Shown: positions 24,091 through 33,892, numbered from the stretch's first letter. The stretch is DNA of 64,000 nucleotides from Prosthecobacter fusiformis (GCF_004364345.1 NZ_SOCA01000002.1:75711-139710); one strand, 5' to 3'. The notes: generated from the sequence alone by a model not told the origin. Made by a program: numbers and translations.

Positions 24091-24675
24091 TCATTCGGCA
24101 CAGTAGTCTTCGAGATGGGAGAGAATATACTCGCCCATCAAGTGGTAGGGCGTCACAGGTTGTTGGTAGAAGGCGTCGTCGATTGGTTCCAACTCGGGCA
24201 ATCTCTCGGTCTTGTTAGGCGGGGCATTGTAGTACAGGTCTCGTGCCTTGGTGTATAACTGCAAGAACTGAGTGGCTCCAATAAAGCGTAAATCGGATTC
24301 CGTCTCAGCATCAAACTCACCTCGATTGTTCCAAAAAAACTGGTCGTGGCCCCCATTTTCCACCTCGGCTTGCAGCCAGCAAACGGTATAAACAGCCCGC
24401 CAATGTTGCGGTAGCTTGTGAAGATTTTTGGCCTCTTCCTCCCCACTTGTATTTTTAGAACCCGTGGTATCCAGAACTTTGAAATATAAGTAATCTGCAA
24501 CTTCGGCTGGAGATTTCTTGAAAAGTTCTTGCCTTGTGACGTTTGGCAAGTTGGTGGAAGAGCCTGATGAGTTGATGGGAGATTCAGCGAAACTAGAGGT
24601 CGTATTGGGTGTCTTGGGGTTGCAAGCGCCTATCGCAACAAGACAAAATGCCATAAAAGGGTGTGTGAGGTGCAT
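24091..24675 (-). CDS. DUF4375 domain lipoprotein
   Basis: 194 residues from the ATG at 24675; nine residues upstream another ATG is possible. The N-terminus ends in lipobox AIGAC and is followed by a Ser/Thr/Asn-rich linker. The globular part has the DUF4375 (DMP19-type) signature: VYTVCWLQAEVENGGHDQFF then WNNRGEF, with a run of helices after it. DUF4375 proteins are small, of unknown function, and are sometimes found as immunity-like proteins. The gene stands alone between the broken toxin module and eboD. Confidence 0.7.
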   Translation of the reverse strand: MHLTHPFMAFCLVAIGACNPKTPNTTSSFAESPINSSGSSTNLPNVTRQELFKKSPAEVADYLYFKVLDTTGSKNTSGEEEAKNLHKLPQHWRAVYTVCWLQAEVENGGHDQFFWNNRGEFDAETESDLRFIGATQFLQLYTKARDLYYNAPPNKTERLPELEPIDDAFYQQPVTPYHLMGEYILSHLEDYCAE

Positions 24676-24715
24676 ATGATTCAGTCGTGCTGACCTCAAT
24701 TCAAAGAACGTCGAT

Positions 24716-25912
24716 TTACCTCCCGACCGAAGCCAGGCTGTGCACCTCTGCGCTGACTCTCAGCTCCTCCATCGCCGCCAATATCAGGTCGCGGTCCATT
24801 TCATGGACTTCGATTTTTTGACCGATTTTGGGGACGAGGGTGACGGTGAGTTCGCCGCCGAGGTGCTCGCGGAATTCTTCGAGGCCTTCGAGGATGGTGG
24901 CGTCGCCCGATTTGCCTTCAGCGAGGAGATCGGGGTGATAAGTCTCGAAGCCGATGCGCTCGATGAGTTCAATCACGCGGCGGGCGGTGGCGGCATCGAG
25001 GATGCCTTTTTTGACGGAATAGACGAGGTCCACGGCGATGCCGATGGCGACTGCTTCACCATGGCTGACGGCAAAGTGGGTGATCTGCTCCAGCTTATGG
25101 GCGGCCCAATGGCCGAAGTCCAGGGGGCGGGCGCTGCCGAGTTCGAAGGGGTCTCCGCCTGTGGCGATGTGCTCCACATGGAGCTCGGCGCTGCGCTGGA
25201 CGACGCGCTCCAGGGCAGGCTGCTCCAGGCGTGAGAGGGCATCGGCCATGCGCTCCATTTCCTCAAAGAAAGCGCGGTCGCGAATGAGGGCGACCTTGAT
25301 GGCTTCGATGATGCCGTTGCGGCGCTCGCGCTGGGGCAGGGACTCGAGAAAAGCGAAGTCATTGACGACGGCAAAAGGGACGGAGAAGCTGCCGACCCAG
25401 TTCTTTTTCTCGAAAAAATTGACGCCGTTTTTCACACCGACTCCGCCATCGCCCTGGCTGAGAGTGGTGGTGGGAAAGCGTATGTGGCGGATGCCGCGAT
25501 GGGCGGTGGAGGCAGCGAAGCAGACGAGGTCCAGGGTAGCACCACCGCCGATGACGAAGACGTAGCTGTGGCGGTCCAGCCCGGCGTCGTTGATGGCCTG
25601 CCAGCAGTGTTGAACGAGGGAGAAGTCGTTTTTACAAGACTCACCACCCGGGAGGATGACGGGATCTCCGGCCAGGTCCAGTACCTCGGCATGGGCGCGG
25701 GCATAGGTGCGCAGGCTGTCCATGAGCTGTGGATTGGCGGAGGCCACATGGTCATCCACAAAGACCAGGACGCGGGGCACCTTGTTGGGGTGATCCAGGA
25801 GGAGCAGGTCGCGGATGGTCGTGTTTGCAGGGGCAAACACATCGCGGGTGAAAAGGATGCGATGGGCGTATTCGAGCCTGATTTTCTTCTCCAGCATGGG
25901 CAGTTGGGTCAC
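24716..25912 (-). CDS. eboD: EboD-like sugar-phosphate cyclase (3-dehydroquinate-synthase family)
   Basis: 398 residues. The fold and motifs are those of sugar-phosphate cyclases: PGGESCKND, FVIGGGATLDLVCFAAS, RFPTTTLSQGDGGVGVKNGV, RNGIIEAIKVALIRD, then RPLDFGHWAAHKLEQ and HGEAVAIGIAVD (NAD- and zinc-binding residues). The HRGIRHIR, GVGVKNG and LDFGHWAAHKLEQ wording matches my memory of EboD better than AroB. Ebo clusters make an unidentified prenylated or cyclitol-derived metabolite; in cyanobacteria they are needed for export of the scytonemin monomer. An EboC-like gene lies 89 bp upstream on the same strand. Confidence 0.78.
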   Translation of the reverse strand: MTQLPMLEKKIRLEYAHRILFTRDVFAPANTTIRDLLLLDHPNKVPRVLVFVDDHVASANPQLMDSLRTYARAHAEVLDLAGDPVILPGGESCKNDFSLVQHCWQAINDAGLDRHSYVFVIGGGATLDLVCFAASTAHRGIRHIRFPTTTLSQGDGGVGVKNGVNFFEKKNWVGSFSVPFAVVNDFAFLESLPQRERRNGIIEAIKVALIRDRAFFEEMERMADALSRLEQPALERVVQRSAELHVEHIATGGDPFELGSARPLDFGHWAAHKLEQITHFAVSHGEAVAIGIAVDLVYSVKKGILDAATARRVIELIERIGFETYHPDLLAEGKSGDATILEGLEEFREHLGGELTVTLVPKIGQKIEVHEMDRDLILAAMEELRVSAEVHSLASVGR

Positions 25913-26001
25913 AGAGAGCTTACGCCAGAGGCGTGCAAAGGGAAAGACTAGAACGCGGTTTCACACGCTTTCATGCAGCCAGGAATGCGGGAAATGCAGC
26001 C

Positions 26002-26970
26002 TCAGGTGGCGGCGATCCAGCGCTGCCATAGGCGGAGAAGCGGGGCCGTTAAGACAAAGCCGCAGGCCAGGGACAGAGAAACCTGCATGACGGCCAGGGC
26101 ATCCACCACGGCAATGCCTGCCAGGAGGATGCCGACGGCGCGGCCGATGGCGGGACCACCCCGGCGCATGAGGCGGGTGGCATGGAAGACCATGGCGATG
26201 AAGATGAGGATGAAGGGCAGGGGAGCCAGCGGGGTGAAGTCTGCCAGGAGGGGGATCAATCTCCAGTTAGCCCGGCTGAGCCAGAAATACAGGGCGACCA
26301 GGGCAGGTGCATAAAGGAGACCTTTGGCAAACAAGGCACGCAGGGGTATGGTGACGGCTCCTCTGGCCTCCATGCGGGCGACCATGGTGAGTCCGACGAT
26401 GTAAGAGCCGAGGGTGAGGCCCATGATCCATACCCCTGGAGGCATGTGGGCAAGCATGGCCAGTGTCTGCGGGTAACCCGGGCAGGCCAAAACAGTCCTC
26501 TGAGCATCCAAGAGCAACGGAATCACGGCTGAGCCGGCCATGCAAAAAAGCAGTACCCGGCAGGCTCCCATGACCCATACTGCGCCCGGCCAGGGCTTGT
26601 GGTAGAGGTCATAAAACAGGATGGCCAGCATGAGCGCGCCGATAATCGGCACACTGGCGGATGTGAAAAGAAAACCGATGAGGCCCCCGCTAAGCATCAT
26701 GCCAAGGCCCACCGTCCAAGCGGCGGCGAGGCTGACTTTGCCACTGGGGATGGGGCGTTCCTTACGTTGCTCACGATCATGTTGAACATCGGCGGCATCG
26801 TTCAGGATCATGCCGCCGGTATAGAGGAGTGACCCGGCGAGGAGGAGCCAGCCAAGCTGCGCATTCACTGGCAGCCACGCCCCACCCGCTAGCAGCCAGG
26901 CGGCGGTGACGTTGGTCCAGACGGTGGGCAGGTTGGAGATGCGGGCGAGTTCGAGCCAGGGACGGAGCAT
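26002..26970 (-). CDS. eboC: UbiA-family prenyltransferase, EboC-like
   Basis: 322 residues from the ATG at 26970; the open frame continues upstream to 27063 but then overlaps the phospholipase gene. About eight to nine membrane helices carry the UbiA aspartate motif GMILNDAADVQHDREQRKE followed by RPIPSGKVS. The second Asp motif is poorly conserved, as in several UbiA-like EboC proteins. UbiA enzymes attach isoprenoid chains to aromatic or other acceptors in the membrane. Its place just before the EboD-like gene on the same strand is what supports the eboC name; otherwise it could be a menaquinone- or chlorophyll-type enzyme. Confidence 0.75.
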   Translation of the reverse strand: MLRPWLELARISNLPTVWTNVTAAWLLAGGAWLPVNAQLGWLLLAGSLLYTGGMILNDAADVQHDREQRKERPIPSGKVSLAAAWTVGLGMMLSGGLIGFLFTSASVPIIGALMLAILFYDLYHKPWPGAVWVMGACRVLLFCMAGSAVIPLLLDAQRTVLACPGYPQTLAMLAHMPPGVWIMGLTLGSYIVGLTMVARMEARGAVTIPLRALFAKGLLYAPALVALYFWLSRANWRLIPLLADFTPLAPLPFILIFIAMVFHATRLMRRGGPAIGRAVGILLAGIAVVDALAVMQVSLSLACGFVLTAPLLRLWQRWIAAT

Positions 26971-27046
26971 GAGGACTTTTGGAGTTCTTTTAGCAGGAGA
27001 AAATGGGTAGTGCTCGCGAAGGTACTGCCGATGCGGGCTGGCGGGG

Positions 27047-28303
27047 TCACATCTGGTATTCAAAGATCCGGCAGAAGGCGGCCTGGAAACGGCGGCCTAA
27101 CGAAAGGTTCAGATCGGCACGCTCAAGGCGTTTGCTGCGCTGCTTGTCCCGCTCCACCATGTCCAGCTGGCGGGCGCTGAAGGCGGCATCGAGCACGTTG
27201 AGGTTGTTCTCGTCATTGATGAAAAAGGAGCGCTGATCCAGGTTGGTGGATCCGGCGATGCTGAGGTGGCCGTCCACGATCACAAGCTTGCCATGGGTCA
27301 TGGTGGGCTGGAATTCATAGAGCTCTGCGCCTGCGGCGACAAGCTGGCGCAGGTAGCGGGTATTCACGGAGCGTGAGGCGGGGAAATCAATGTGCTTTCC
27401 GGGGATGATGATCTGGACCTTCACGCCACGTTTGAGGGCGTCCTTCAGTGCATCCCGCAGGGGGGCATTGGGGATGAAGTAGGCATGAGCGATGACGATG
27501 GATTTCTGCGCGGCGCGGAAGGCGAGAAGGTAAGTGCTGCCCAGGGTATCCCCGAGTTTTTCGGGTGAACCCAGGGCCATCTGGGCTTTCAAGTTTCCTG
27601 CTTTGGCCAGGGGAGGATAGTAGTCCGGGCCAGTGAGCCTGTGACCGGTAAGCTCTTCCCAGTTGTCATTGAAGTTATCTTGAAGTTGAGCGACCACGGG
27701 GCCGCGCAGCTCATACTGGGTATCTCGCCAGCGGTGCACGTTTTCCGCATGGCCATCCCAGCAGTAGGCCCAGCCAGCACCGCCCATAAAGCCCACCTTT
27801 CCATCGGCGACGAGAGCTCTGCGGTGGGTGCGATGGATGAACTTCCACGGCACCAGCAGATTCATGGGGCGGTACAGGTGAAGCTGCACCCCGGCATCCC
27901 GCATGACTTTGAGATTGGCCTCTCCATACTTGGAACAGCCGAAGGCATCCAGGAGCACATGCACTCGGACACCAGCCCGGGCGCGCTCGGCAAACATCTG
28001 GCTGAAGCGCTGGGTGGGCTCACTGTCCACACAGACGTAGGACTCGAAGGTGAGGGTCTTTTTCGCCTCGCGCATGGCTTTGAGCATCGCGGGAAAATAG
28101 TTACCCCCATTTTCCAAAGTCAGGATCGCATTACCCTCGGTCCACGGGGTTTTGGCGATGTGGGACAGCTCCTGGGCAAAGGCCGGTGTCTGCACCGGGG
28201 GAGGGGATTTAGAGACGCGCTGAAAGCCGGTGGCGACGCAGGAACTGAGCAGCGGCAGGCAGAGAAAGGCAATGAGAAACAGTCGGGTCACAATCAGCAG
28301 CAC
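27047..28303 (-). CDS. Phospholipase D family protein (cardiolipin-synthase-like lipoprotein)
   Basis: 418 residues. The start is hydrophobic and ends in LPLLSSC, a possible lipobox, so it may be anchored to the envelope. Two PLD/HKD motifs are present: HRRALVADGKVGFMGG, where the usual Lys is Arg, and HGKLVIVDGHLSIAGSTNLD, a complete HxKxxxxD. Spacing and the final SINDENNL-like region (FFINDENNLNV) match cardiolipin synthases of the ClsA/ClsB kind. It would transfer a phosphatidyl group in the membrane. The Lys-to-Arg change in the first motif may weaken it. It is upstream of, and co-oriented with, the eboC-like gene. Confidence 0.83.
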   Translation of the reverse strand: MLLIVTRLFLIAFLCLPLLSSCVATGFQRVSKSPPPVQTPAFAQELSHIAKTPWTEGNAILTLENGGNYFPAMLKAMREAKKTLTFESYVCVDSEPTQRFSQMFAERARAGVRVHVLLDAFGCSKYGEANLKVMRDAGVQLHLYRPMNLLVPWKFIHRTHRRALVADGKVGFMGGAGWAYCWDGHAENVHRWRDTQYELRGPVVAQLQDNFNDNWEELTGHRLTGPDYYPPLAKAGNLKAQMALGSPEKLGDTLGSTYLLAFRAAQKSIVIAHAYFIPNAPLRDALKDALKRGVKVQIIIPGKHIDFPASRSVNTRYLRQLVAAGAELYEFQPTMTHGKLVIVDGHLSIAGSTNLDQRSFFINDENNLNVLDAAFSARQLDMVERDKQRSKRLERADLNLSLGRRFQAAFCRIFEYQM

Positions 28304-28516
28304 TATGCACGGCGCTAAGCTATGGACAACGTTGAGGGTGACTTCCCGCGCGTAGCTGAGCGAAATTTGGTCTTAATCGCTCTAATTTTGCGCTGACGCG
28401 ACAAATTCTCAAAAAGAAATTGACTGTAATGCTTCTGAGACTTAATCGCACAATGCAATCTCTATTGCGACTGAAACTCATTCCGTTTCCACCCACGAGA
28501 CGATTGACTCCCATAC
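28304..28516. other. Divergent intergenic region before the iron receptor
   Basis: 213 bp between the phospholipase start and the receptor start. TTGACT at 28420-28425 could be a -35 element, but no good -10 lies at the right distance. GCAAT-ctct-ATTGC (28455-28468) is a small inverted repeat that might bind a regulator. A Fur-like site is expected for this operon, but I cannot point to a convincing one. Confidence 0.3.
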
Positions 28517-30790
28517 ATGAAACTCAACACATCCTCGATCCGATCCCTGCCTCAGGGACTCGCCTGGACGTCCACTCTGGGCTTCCTCGGCAGCTTGGCC
28601 GCCCAAACAGTCGCACCTGCGCCTATCACACCTAAACCTACTGCAACAGCTGAAGATAGCGACGAACTTCCTGAAGTGGTCGTCACGGCTGAGACGGAAA
28701 AGGTCTATAAACCAGAGCGCCTACAGTCCCCTAAATATACAGAGCCATTGCGTGATGTTGCTCAGACCATCACCGTGATCCCGAAAACGGTGATCGAAGA
28801 CCGCGGCGCATTCAGCTTGCGCGATGTGTTGCGCAATACCCCAGGCATTTCCATGCAGGCTGGTGAAGGTGGTGGTGGCCTGCCCGGTGACAACCTGACC
28901 ATCCGTGGCTTTAGCTCCCGAAGCGACTTTTATCTAGACGGTGTTCGCGACATCGGCTCTTACAATCGTGACCCTTTCAACACCGAGCAGGTGGAAGTGA
29001 CCAAGGGTCCAGCTTCCACTAACGCCGGACGCGGATCCACTGGAGGATCCATTAACCTTGCCACCAAGATGGCCAATCTGGAACAGGGCGGCGCGATATC
29101 CCAGTCCTTTGGCACGGATAACCTCTACCGCAGCACACTGGACTACAATCAGACAATTTCTGAGCATTCCGCCCTGCGTATCAATGCCCTGTACCATTCT
29201 GCCGATACCCCAGGACGTGACATCACCAATCAGGAGCGTTACGGCATAGCTGCCTCCTTGGCCTTCGGTCTGGGCACCGACACTCGTGTGTTCCTGAACT
29301 ATCAGCACCTGACGGAAAACAACATCCCGGACTACGGTATTCCTTGGGTGCCTAACAACGGCACGTTTAGCGGCAGCGGTGCCAGTCTGGCTGGACATGA
29401 GGACGGACCGCCGCCCGTCAGCTTTGACAGCTTTTACGGACGTGAAAACACCGACTTCGAAGACGTGCAAAGCGATGTCATTACCGCCATCATCGAACAC
29501 GACTTTTCAGACAATCTGAAACTGCGCAATGTGCTGCGTTATGGCCGCACCCACCGCAACTCCGTCATTACCGCGCCACGCTTCTTTGACACCGTTCCAA
29601 CCGCACAAATCCCTGATCCCCTCAATCCAGGGGGATTCATCGATGATCCAACTACCGTAGGCAACCAATACACCAGCCGCATCAACCGCCAGATGCAGGC
29701 CCGTGAGCAGACCCAGGAAATCATTTCCAACCAGACAAACCTGAACGCCAACTTTGAAACAGGCCTTCTTAAACACGCCCTGGTGGCGGGGATGGAGATC
29801 TCGATGGAACGCCAGGTCAATGCCAACGCTGCCCGTGCTGATGCCGGATCGCGTGGAGATGTTCTGGATCCGAACTTTAACGATGACGCCTACACCGGTC
29901 GCCCACTATTGCCGACGCCTGCGGAATCCCACTTGGACACCGTCGCCTTCTATCTCTTTGATACGATTAACATCACCCGTTTTGTGGAACTGAACGGCGG
30001 CCTGCGCTTTGATCACATTGAGGCAGATGTCCGTGGTGTGGGTGCAACCCCTGACCAGTTCCGCCGGGATGACATGCTGAGCTGGAAGGTTGGCATCGTG
30101 CTGAAGCCGGTGGAATACGGCAGCATCTACTTTGGCTATGGCACGTCCTTCAACCCCTCCATTGACACCAATACCGGTCTCGGCCTGAGCACCGCACAAG
30201 TGAGCCTGGAGCCTGAGGAAAACCGCAACATGGAACTGGGCACGAAGTGGGACTTCCTGGACGAGCGGCTCTCGTTCACCGCCGCGCTCTTCCGCTCAGA
30301 AAAGACCAATGCCCGCACCACTGACGTCGGCGGCGCAACTGTCCTCGCCGGAAATCAGTTGGTAGATGGTGTGGAATTCGGAGTCGCGGGTTCCATCACC
30401 AAGGATTGGCAGATTTTTGCTGGTTATGCCTACATGCAGAGTGAAATCGAAGAGTCGGGCAACGCTGCAGAGTTGGGCCAGTCTCTTGGCAACACGCCAG
30501 ACCATTCCTTCAACATTTGGACCACCTACAATCTGCCCTTCCGCGTACAGGTCGGCTTTGGTGCCCAATATGTGGGTGATCGCCAGAATGGTAACACCAA
30601 CACGGCCCGCACCGCTCCAGGCTACTGGACATGCGATGCCATGCTGAACTATCAGGTCAATGACAAGTTCAATGTCCGTCTGAATGTTTATAACATCGCG
30701 GACGAACGTTACATCGACCGTGTCGGTGGCGGTCACTTCATCCCAGGTGCAGGCCGTTCGGCCGCCCTTACGGCCAGCTATAAATTCTAA
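28517..30790 (+). CDS. TonB-dependent siderophore receptor (Fiu/CirA-like)
   Basis: 757 residues with a signal-like N-terminus and a plausible TonB box ([10 protein letters not shown]). The plug domain shows [50 protein letters not shown] and [11 protein letters not shown]. The 22-strand barrel ends YDRVGG-like then [10 protein letters not shown] with the terminal Phe. This architecture belongs to catecholate-type receptors (Fiu, PiuA). The PiuC-type dioxygenase and PepSY genes downstream strengthen an iron role. It would import ferric siderophore across the outer membrane using TonB energy, possibly from the operon at 41.3-44 kb. Confidence 0.92.
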   Translation: MKLNTSSIRSLPQGLAWTSTLGFLGSLAAQTVAPAPITPKPTATAEDSDELPEVVVTAETEKVYKPERLQSPKYTEPLRDVAQTITVIPKTVIEDRGAFSLRDVLRNTPGISMQAGEGGGGLPGDNLTIRGFSSRSDFYLDGVRDIGSYNRDPFNTEQVEVTKGPASTNAGRGSTGGSINLATKMANLEQGGAISQSFGTDNLYRSTLDYNQTISEHSALRINALYHSADTPGRDITNQERYGIAASLAFGLGTDTRVFLNYQHLTENNIPDYGIPWVPNNGTFSGSGASLAGHEDGPPPVSFDSFYGRENTDFEDVQSDVITAIIEHDFSDNLKLRNVLRYGRTHRNSVITAPRFFDTVPTAQIPDPLNPGGFIDDPTTVGNQYTSRINRQMQAREQTQEIISNQTNLNANFETGLLKHALVAGMEISMERQVNANAARADAGSRGDVLDPNFNDDAYTGRPLLPTPAESHLDTVAFYLFDTINITRFVELNGGLRFDHIEADVRGVGATPDQFRRDDMLSWKVGIVLKPVEYGSIYFGYGTSFNPSIDTNTGLGLSTAQVSLEPEENRNMELGTKWDFLDERLSFTAALFRSEKTNARTTDVGGATVLAGNQLVDGVEFGVAGSITKDWQIFAGYAYMQSEIEESGNAAELGQSLGNTPDHSFNIWTTYNLPFRVQVGFGAQYVGDRQNGNTNTARTAPGYWTCDAMLNYQVNDKFNVRLNVYNIADERYIDRVGGGHFIPGAGRSAALTASYKF

Positions 30791-30810
30791 GCCTTCTCTG
30801 CCGTGCAACC

Positions 30811-30870
30811 GGCCGGGGGCGATGACACGTGAAGACTGTGTGCATCGCTCCCGGCCTCTTCTCTTTTCAT
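30811..30870 (+). terminator. Strong hairpin with T-rich tail between receptor and piuC
   Basis: GGCCGGGgGCGATG (30811-30824) pairs with CATCGCtCCCGGCC (30843-30856), 13 of 14 positions, and inner ACAC/GTGT pairs extend the stem. A pyrimidine, T-rich run (TCTTCTCTTTTC) follows, ending 6 bp before the piuC start. It looks like a partial terminator that lowers transcription of the downstream genes, or a stabilising 3' end for the receptor mRNA. Confidence 0.7.
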
Positions 30871-30875
30871 TACCT

Positions 30876-31568
30876 ATGCTCCTCACCATTCCAGATGTCC
30901 TCACGCCAGGCCAGGTCGCCCATGCAAGGCAATTGCTGGATGCCACAGACTGGATAGATGGCAAGGCCACGACTGGCTACCAATCCGCCAAGGCCAAGGA
31001 CAACATGCAGCTTCCTGAAAACAGTCCCGTGGCGAGGGAATTGGGAGACATGATTTTGGCCGCCCTTTCACAAAACCCGCTCTTTGTTGCCGCTGCCTTG
31101 CCTCTGCGCATCCTGCCGCCCATGTTCAATCGCTATGCCGGAGGGCAATCCTTCGGCACACATGTGGACAATGCCATCCGCCAATTTCCCAATGCGCCTA
31201 TTCGCATCCGCACCGACCTCAGCGCGACACTCTTTTTTTCAGACCCGGAAGAGTATGAGGGCGGCGAGCTCTGCATCGAAGACCTCTATGGCGCGAAGGC
31301 CATAAAGCTGCCTCCTGGTCACATGGTGCTTTATCCTTCCACCAGTCTGCATCACGTTACACCAGTTACTCGCGGTGCCCGTGTGAGTTCGTTTTTCTGG
31401 CTGCAAAGCATGATCCGCGACAATGGCCAGAGGTCCCTCCTCTTTGATCTTGATCTCTCTATCCAGCGCCTCGGCCAGGAACTGGCCGGTAACGATGTGG
31501 CTGAAAAAACCGGCGTTCAGCTCACGGGTGTATATCACAACCTCCTTCGCCAGTGGGCTGAGATGTGA
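30876..31568 (+). CDS. piuC: Fe(II)/2-oxoglutarate PKHD-type hydroxylase (PiuC/YbiX)
   Basis: 230 residues from the ATG at 30876. It matches the PiuC/YbiX group: [17 protein letters not shown] (His96, Asp98), [21 protein letters not shown], and [18 protein letters not shown] (His159 and Arg169 for 2-oxoglutarate). These residues make the iron facial triad. PiuC genes lie next to siderophore receptors in many Proteobacteria and are thought to modify or release iron from siderophores, but the substrate has not been settled. Here it is the second gene of the receptor block. Confidence 0.9.
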   Translation: MLLTIPDVLTPGQVAHARQLLDATDWIDGKATTGYQSAKAKDNMQLPENSPVARELGDMILAALSQNPLFVAAALPLRILPPMFNRYAGGQSFGTHVDNAIRQFPNAPIRIRTDLSATLFFSDPEEYEGGELCIEDLYGAKAIKLPPGHMVLYPSTSLHHVTPVTRGARVSSFFWLQSMIRDNGQRSLLFDLDLSIQRLGQELAGNDVAEKTGVQLTGVYHNLLRQWAEM

Positions 31569-31646
31569 TTCTCACAAAAAACAATCCAGCCTAACAACTA
31601 GCGCGCTCAAACGCTTTCTCCAAGTTTCCTACGTCAGCTCCCCTCA

Positions 31647-32978
31647 ATGCATCTCACCTTCCATCGTACAATCTTTTGGGTCCACCTCATCAGCGGCCTC
31701 ATTGCCGGTATTGTCATCATGTCCATGTCCGTCACCGGACTGCTTATTGCCTATGAAACCCAGCTTATGGAATGGGTAAACCGGGACCTGCGCGTGACAC
31801 CGCCTGCCGCCAATGCGGTGCATCTGGATGTGGAAACCCTGCTGGCCAAAGTGCGTGAAACCAAGCCGGGTTTCAATCCCAGCGGCATCACTTGGAAAGG
31901 GGATCCGGAAGCACCGATGACGCTCAGCCTCGGCCGTGAAGGCGCTTTTTTCATCAATCCTTATACGGGGGAAGTGCTCGGGGAAGGGAACCACACCTGG
32001 CATGACTTTTTTCATGCGGCCACAGACTGGCATCGTTTCCTCTCTGGCACCGGGCTGTCGCGGGATGTGGGCAAGATGCTCACGGGTGCGGGCACTCTGG
32101 TTTTTGGCATCCTTTTGGTTAGCGGCATCTATCTCTGGTGGCCAAAGCACTGGCGCTGGAGCAACTTGCGTGCGGTCACTCTCTTCAACCGTAAGTTGAA
32201 AGGCCGCGCTCGTGATTGGAACTGGCACAACGTCATTGGTTTCTGGAGCGCATTTCCCATGCTCTTCATCATCCTCACCGGGCTCATCATGTCTTACTCT
32301 TGGGCCAACAACCTGCTTTACAGAGCTACAGGTAATGAACCGCCGCCACCACGCACCCGCACGATGGGAACCTTCGGCGGAGCCCCTCAAGGTGGCATGG
32401 CCCAAAGCGGTTCTCGGCCCGAAGGCGGACCCCGTGGTGAAGGTGGCGAGCGTCGCTCCGAAGGTGGAACTCGCGGCGAAGGTGGCGAACGTCGCTCCGA
32501 AGGTGCACCACGCCGTGAAGGTGAGCGCCCGGCCGGTGCGCCAGGAATGGGCATGCGTGGTGAGCGGCCCGCCGGTCCACCCCCATCATTGACAGGTCTA
32601 GCTCCTTTGCTAGCCCAGGCCCGGGCGCAAGTCGCCGACTGGACAAGCATGAGCCTGCGCATGCCGCTGAAACCTGGAGATCCCTTTCCGCTCATGGTGG
32701 ATCGGGGTGGTCGCGGCCAGGTGCATTTGCGCACCATGTTTAATCTGGATGTGGCCCAACAAAAAGTGATCGAAAGCCCCGACAATCTGAGCAATCAAAA
32801 TCTGGGACGTCGCCTGCGCATGTATTCCCGCTATCTGCATACGGGTGAGCTCTTCGGCTTCTGGGGGCAGACTGTGGCTGCTCTTTGCACCCTCGCTGGG
32901 GCCATGCTCGTCTGGACCGGATTTGCCCTTGCCTGGCGCAGGTTCTTCAAGCGTAAGAACAAGACTTCAGCCGCTTGA
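31647..32978 (+). CDS. PepSY-associated transmembrane protein of the iron block
   Basis: 443 residues with four clear membrane helices and a PepSY_TM layout: HRTIFWVHLISGLIAGIVIM first, then periplasmic PepSY-like domains, LTGAGTLVFGILLVSGIYLW, FWSAFPMLFIILTGLIMSY and a last helix before the C-terminal KRKNK. The periplasmic loop (about residues 235-310) holds a Gly/Arg/Glu-rich repeat. PepSY proteins next to siderophore receptors (PiuB-like) are proposed ferric-siderophore reductases; His residues in helices 1 and 3 could bind heme. The gene starts 78 bp after piuC. Confidence 0.82.
   Translation: MHLTFHRTIFWVHLISGLIAGIVIMSMSVTGLLIAYETQLMEWVNRDLRVTPPAANAVHLDVETLLAKVRETKPGFNPSGITWKGDPEAPMTLSLGREGAFFINPYTGEVLGEGNHTWHDFFHAATDWHRFLSGTGLSRDVGKMLTGAGTLVFGILLVSGIYLWWPKHWRWSNLRAVTLFNRKLKGRARDWNWHNVIGFWSAFPMLFIILTGLIMSYSWANNLLYRATGNEPPPPRTRTMGTFGGAPQGGMAQSGSRPEGGPRGEGGERRSEGGTRGEGGERRSEGAPRREGERPAGAPGMGMRGERPAGPPPSLTGLAPLLAQARAQVADWTSMSLRMPLKPGDPFPLMVDRGGRGQVHLRTMFNLDVAQQKVIESPDNLSNQNLGRRLRMYSRYLHTGELFGFWGQTVAALCTLAGAMLVWTGFALAWRRFFKRKNKTSAA
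32427..32504 (+). repeat. Two 39-bp tandem repeats inside the PepSY gene
   Basis: Units 32427-32465 and 32466-32504 encode G(P/T)RGEGGERRSEG and differ at only a few bases; a degenerate third copy follows (APRREGERP). The array lies in a periplasmic loop of the PepSY protein and keeps the frame, so copy number can change loop length without breaking the gene. Confidence 0.8.
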
Positions 32979-33132
32979 TGCACATATAAAACACTGAGTC
33001 GGCATGCCCCGTGAGATCTTGTCGAATAGAGCCTCGGTTTTCTCCATTCTGTGGGAGGAACTGAGGCTAGGGTGGCGCTAAACGTATTATGAGCTGGATT
33101 CTGGAGCGATGGAGTCCATATCCTAAGCCTTT

Positions 33133-33882
33133 ATGCGTCTCCGTATTCTCAGTGATTTGCATCGTGAGTTCGGCCCAACATCCATCCCAGCGATGGATGC
33201 AGATGTTGTTATCCTAGCCGGAGACATTGGGACAAAGCAGAATGCCTTGCCTTGGATTCATGAAGTCACAGGCAACACGCCAACCGTTTATGTATGCGGT
33301 AACCATGAATTCTATGGAGACAAGCTACCCCGCGTCACCGAACGGCTGAAGGAGCAAACGGCGGGCTCTCACATTCATGTTTTAGAAAACGAGGCCTTTG
33401 AGGTGGATGGATGGCACATTTATGGATGCACCTTGTGGACGGATCTGGCCCTGCATGGAGAATGGAGCGAGGGAGCCAACGAGGCTGGTGATCGAATGAA
33501 CGATTACAAACGCATTCGAACCTCAAGCCAAGGCTACCGCAAGCTGTTGCCTCGGGACACTCGTGCCATTCATCTGGAATCCGTCCAACGTCTTAGCGAA
33601 TTCCTTTCCACTCACGATCCGCAACGCACTATCATTGTCACGCACCACGCGCCTTCTGCCCGGTCTCTCCCAGAAAGTCGTCGAGCTGAGTTGATCAGTA
33701 GTGCTTATGCTTCACATTTGGATGGTTTCATCGAAAACCATCAACCCTACCTCTGGATTCATGGGCATATTCATCACAGCCAAGATTACTGCATTGGCAC
33801 CACCCGAGTCATTGCTAATCCCCAAGGGTATCCAAATTATCCGAATATTGATTTCCTCCCACGGTTGGTCGTGGAGATCTGA
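33133..33882 (+). CDS. Calcineurin-like metallophosphoesterase
   Basis: 249 residues with the full metallophosphoesterase set: LSDLHREF (D-x-H), VILAGDIGTK (GD), VYVCGNHEFYGD (GNHE), IVTHHAP and HGHIHHS (GHxH). It lacks a signal peptide and is probably cytoplasmic. The substrate cannot be read from the sequence; relatives cleave nucleotides, cyclic nucleotides or phosphoesters, and this subgroup is usually of unknown function. The gene is isolated, 10 bp from the convergent histidine kinase, and GC is lower than around it. Confidence 0.85.
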   Translation: MRLRILSDLHREFGPTSIPAMDADVVILAGDIGTKQNALPWIHEVTGNTPTVYVCGNHEFYGDKLPRVTERLKEQTAGSHIHVLENEAFEVDGWHIYGCTLWTDLALHGEWSEGANEAGDRMNDYKRIRTSSQGYRKLLPRDTRAIHLESVQRLSEFLSTHDPQRTIIVTHHAPSARSLPESRRAELISSAYASHLDGFIENHQPYLWIHGHIHHSQDYCIGTTRVIANPQGYPNYPNIDFLPRLVVEI

Positions 33883-33892
33883 GTTGTTCCCA

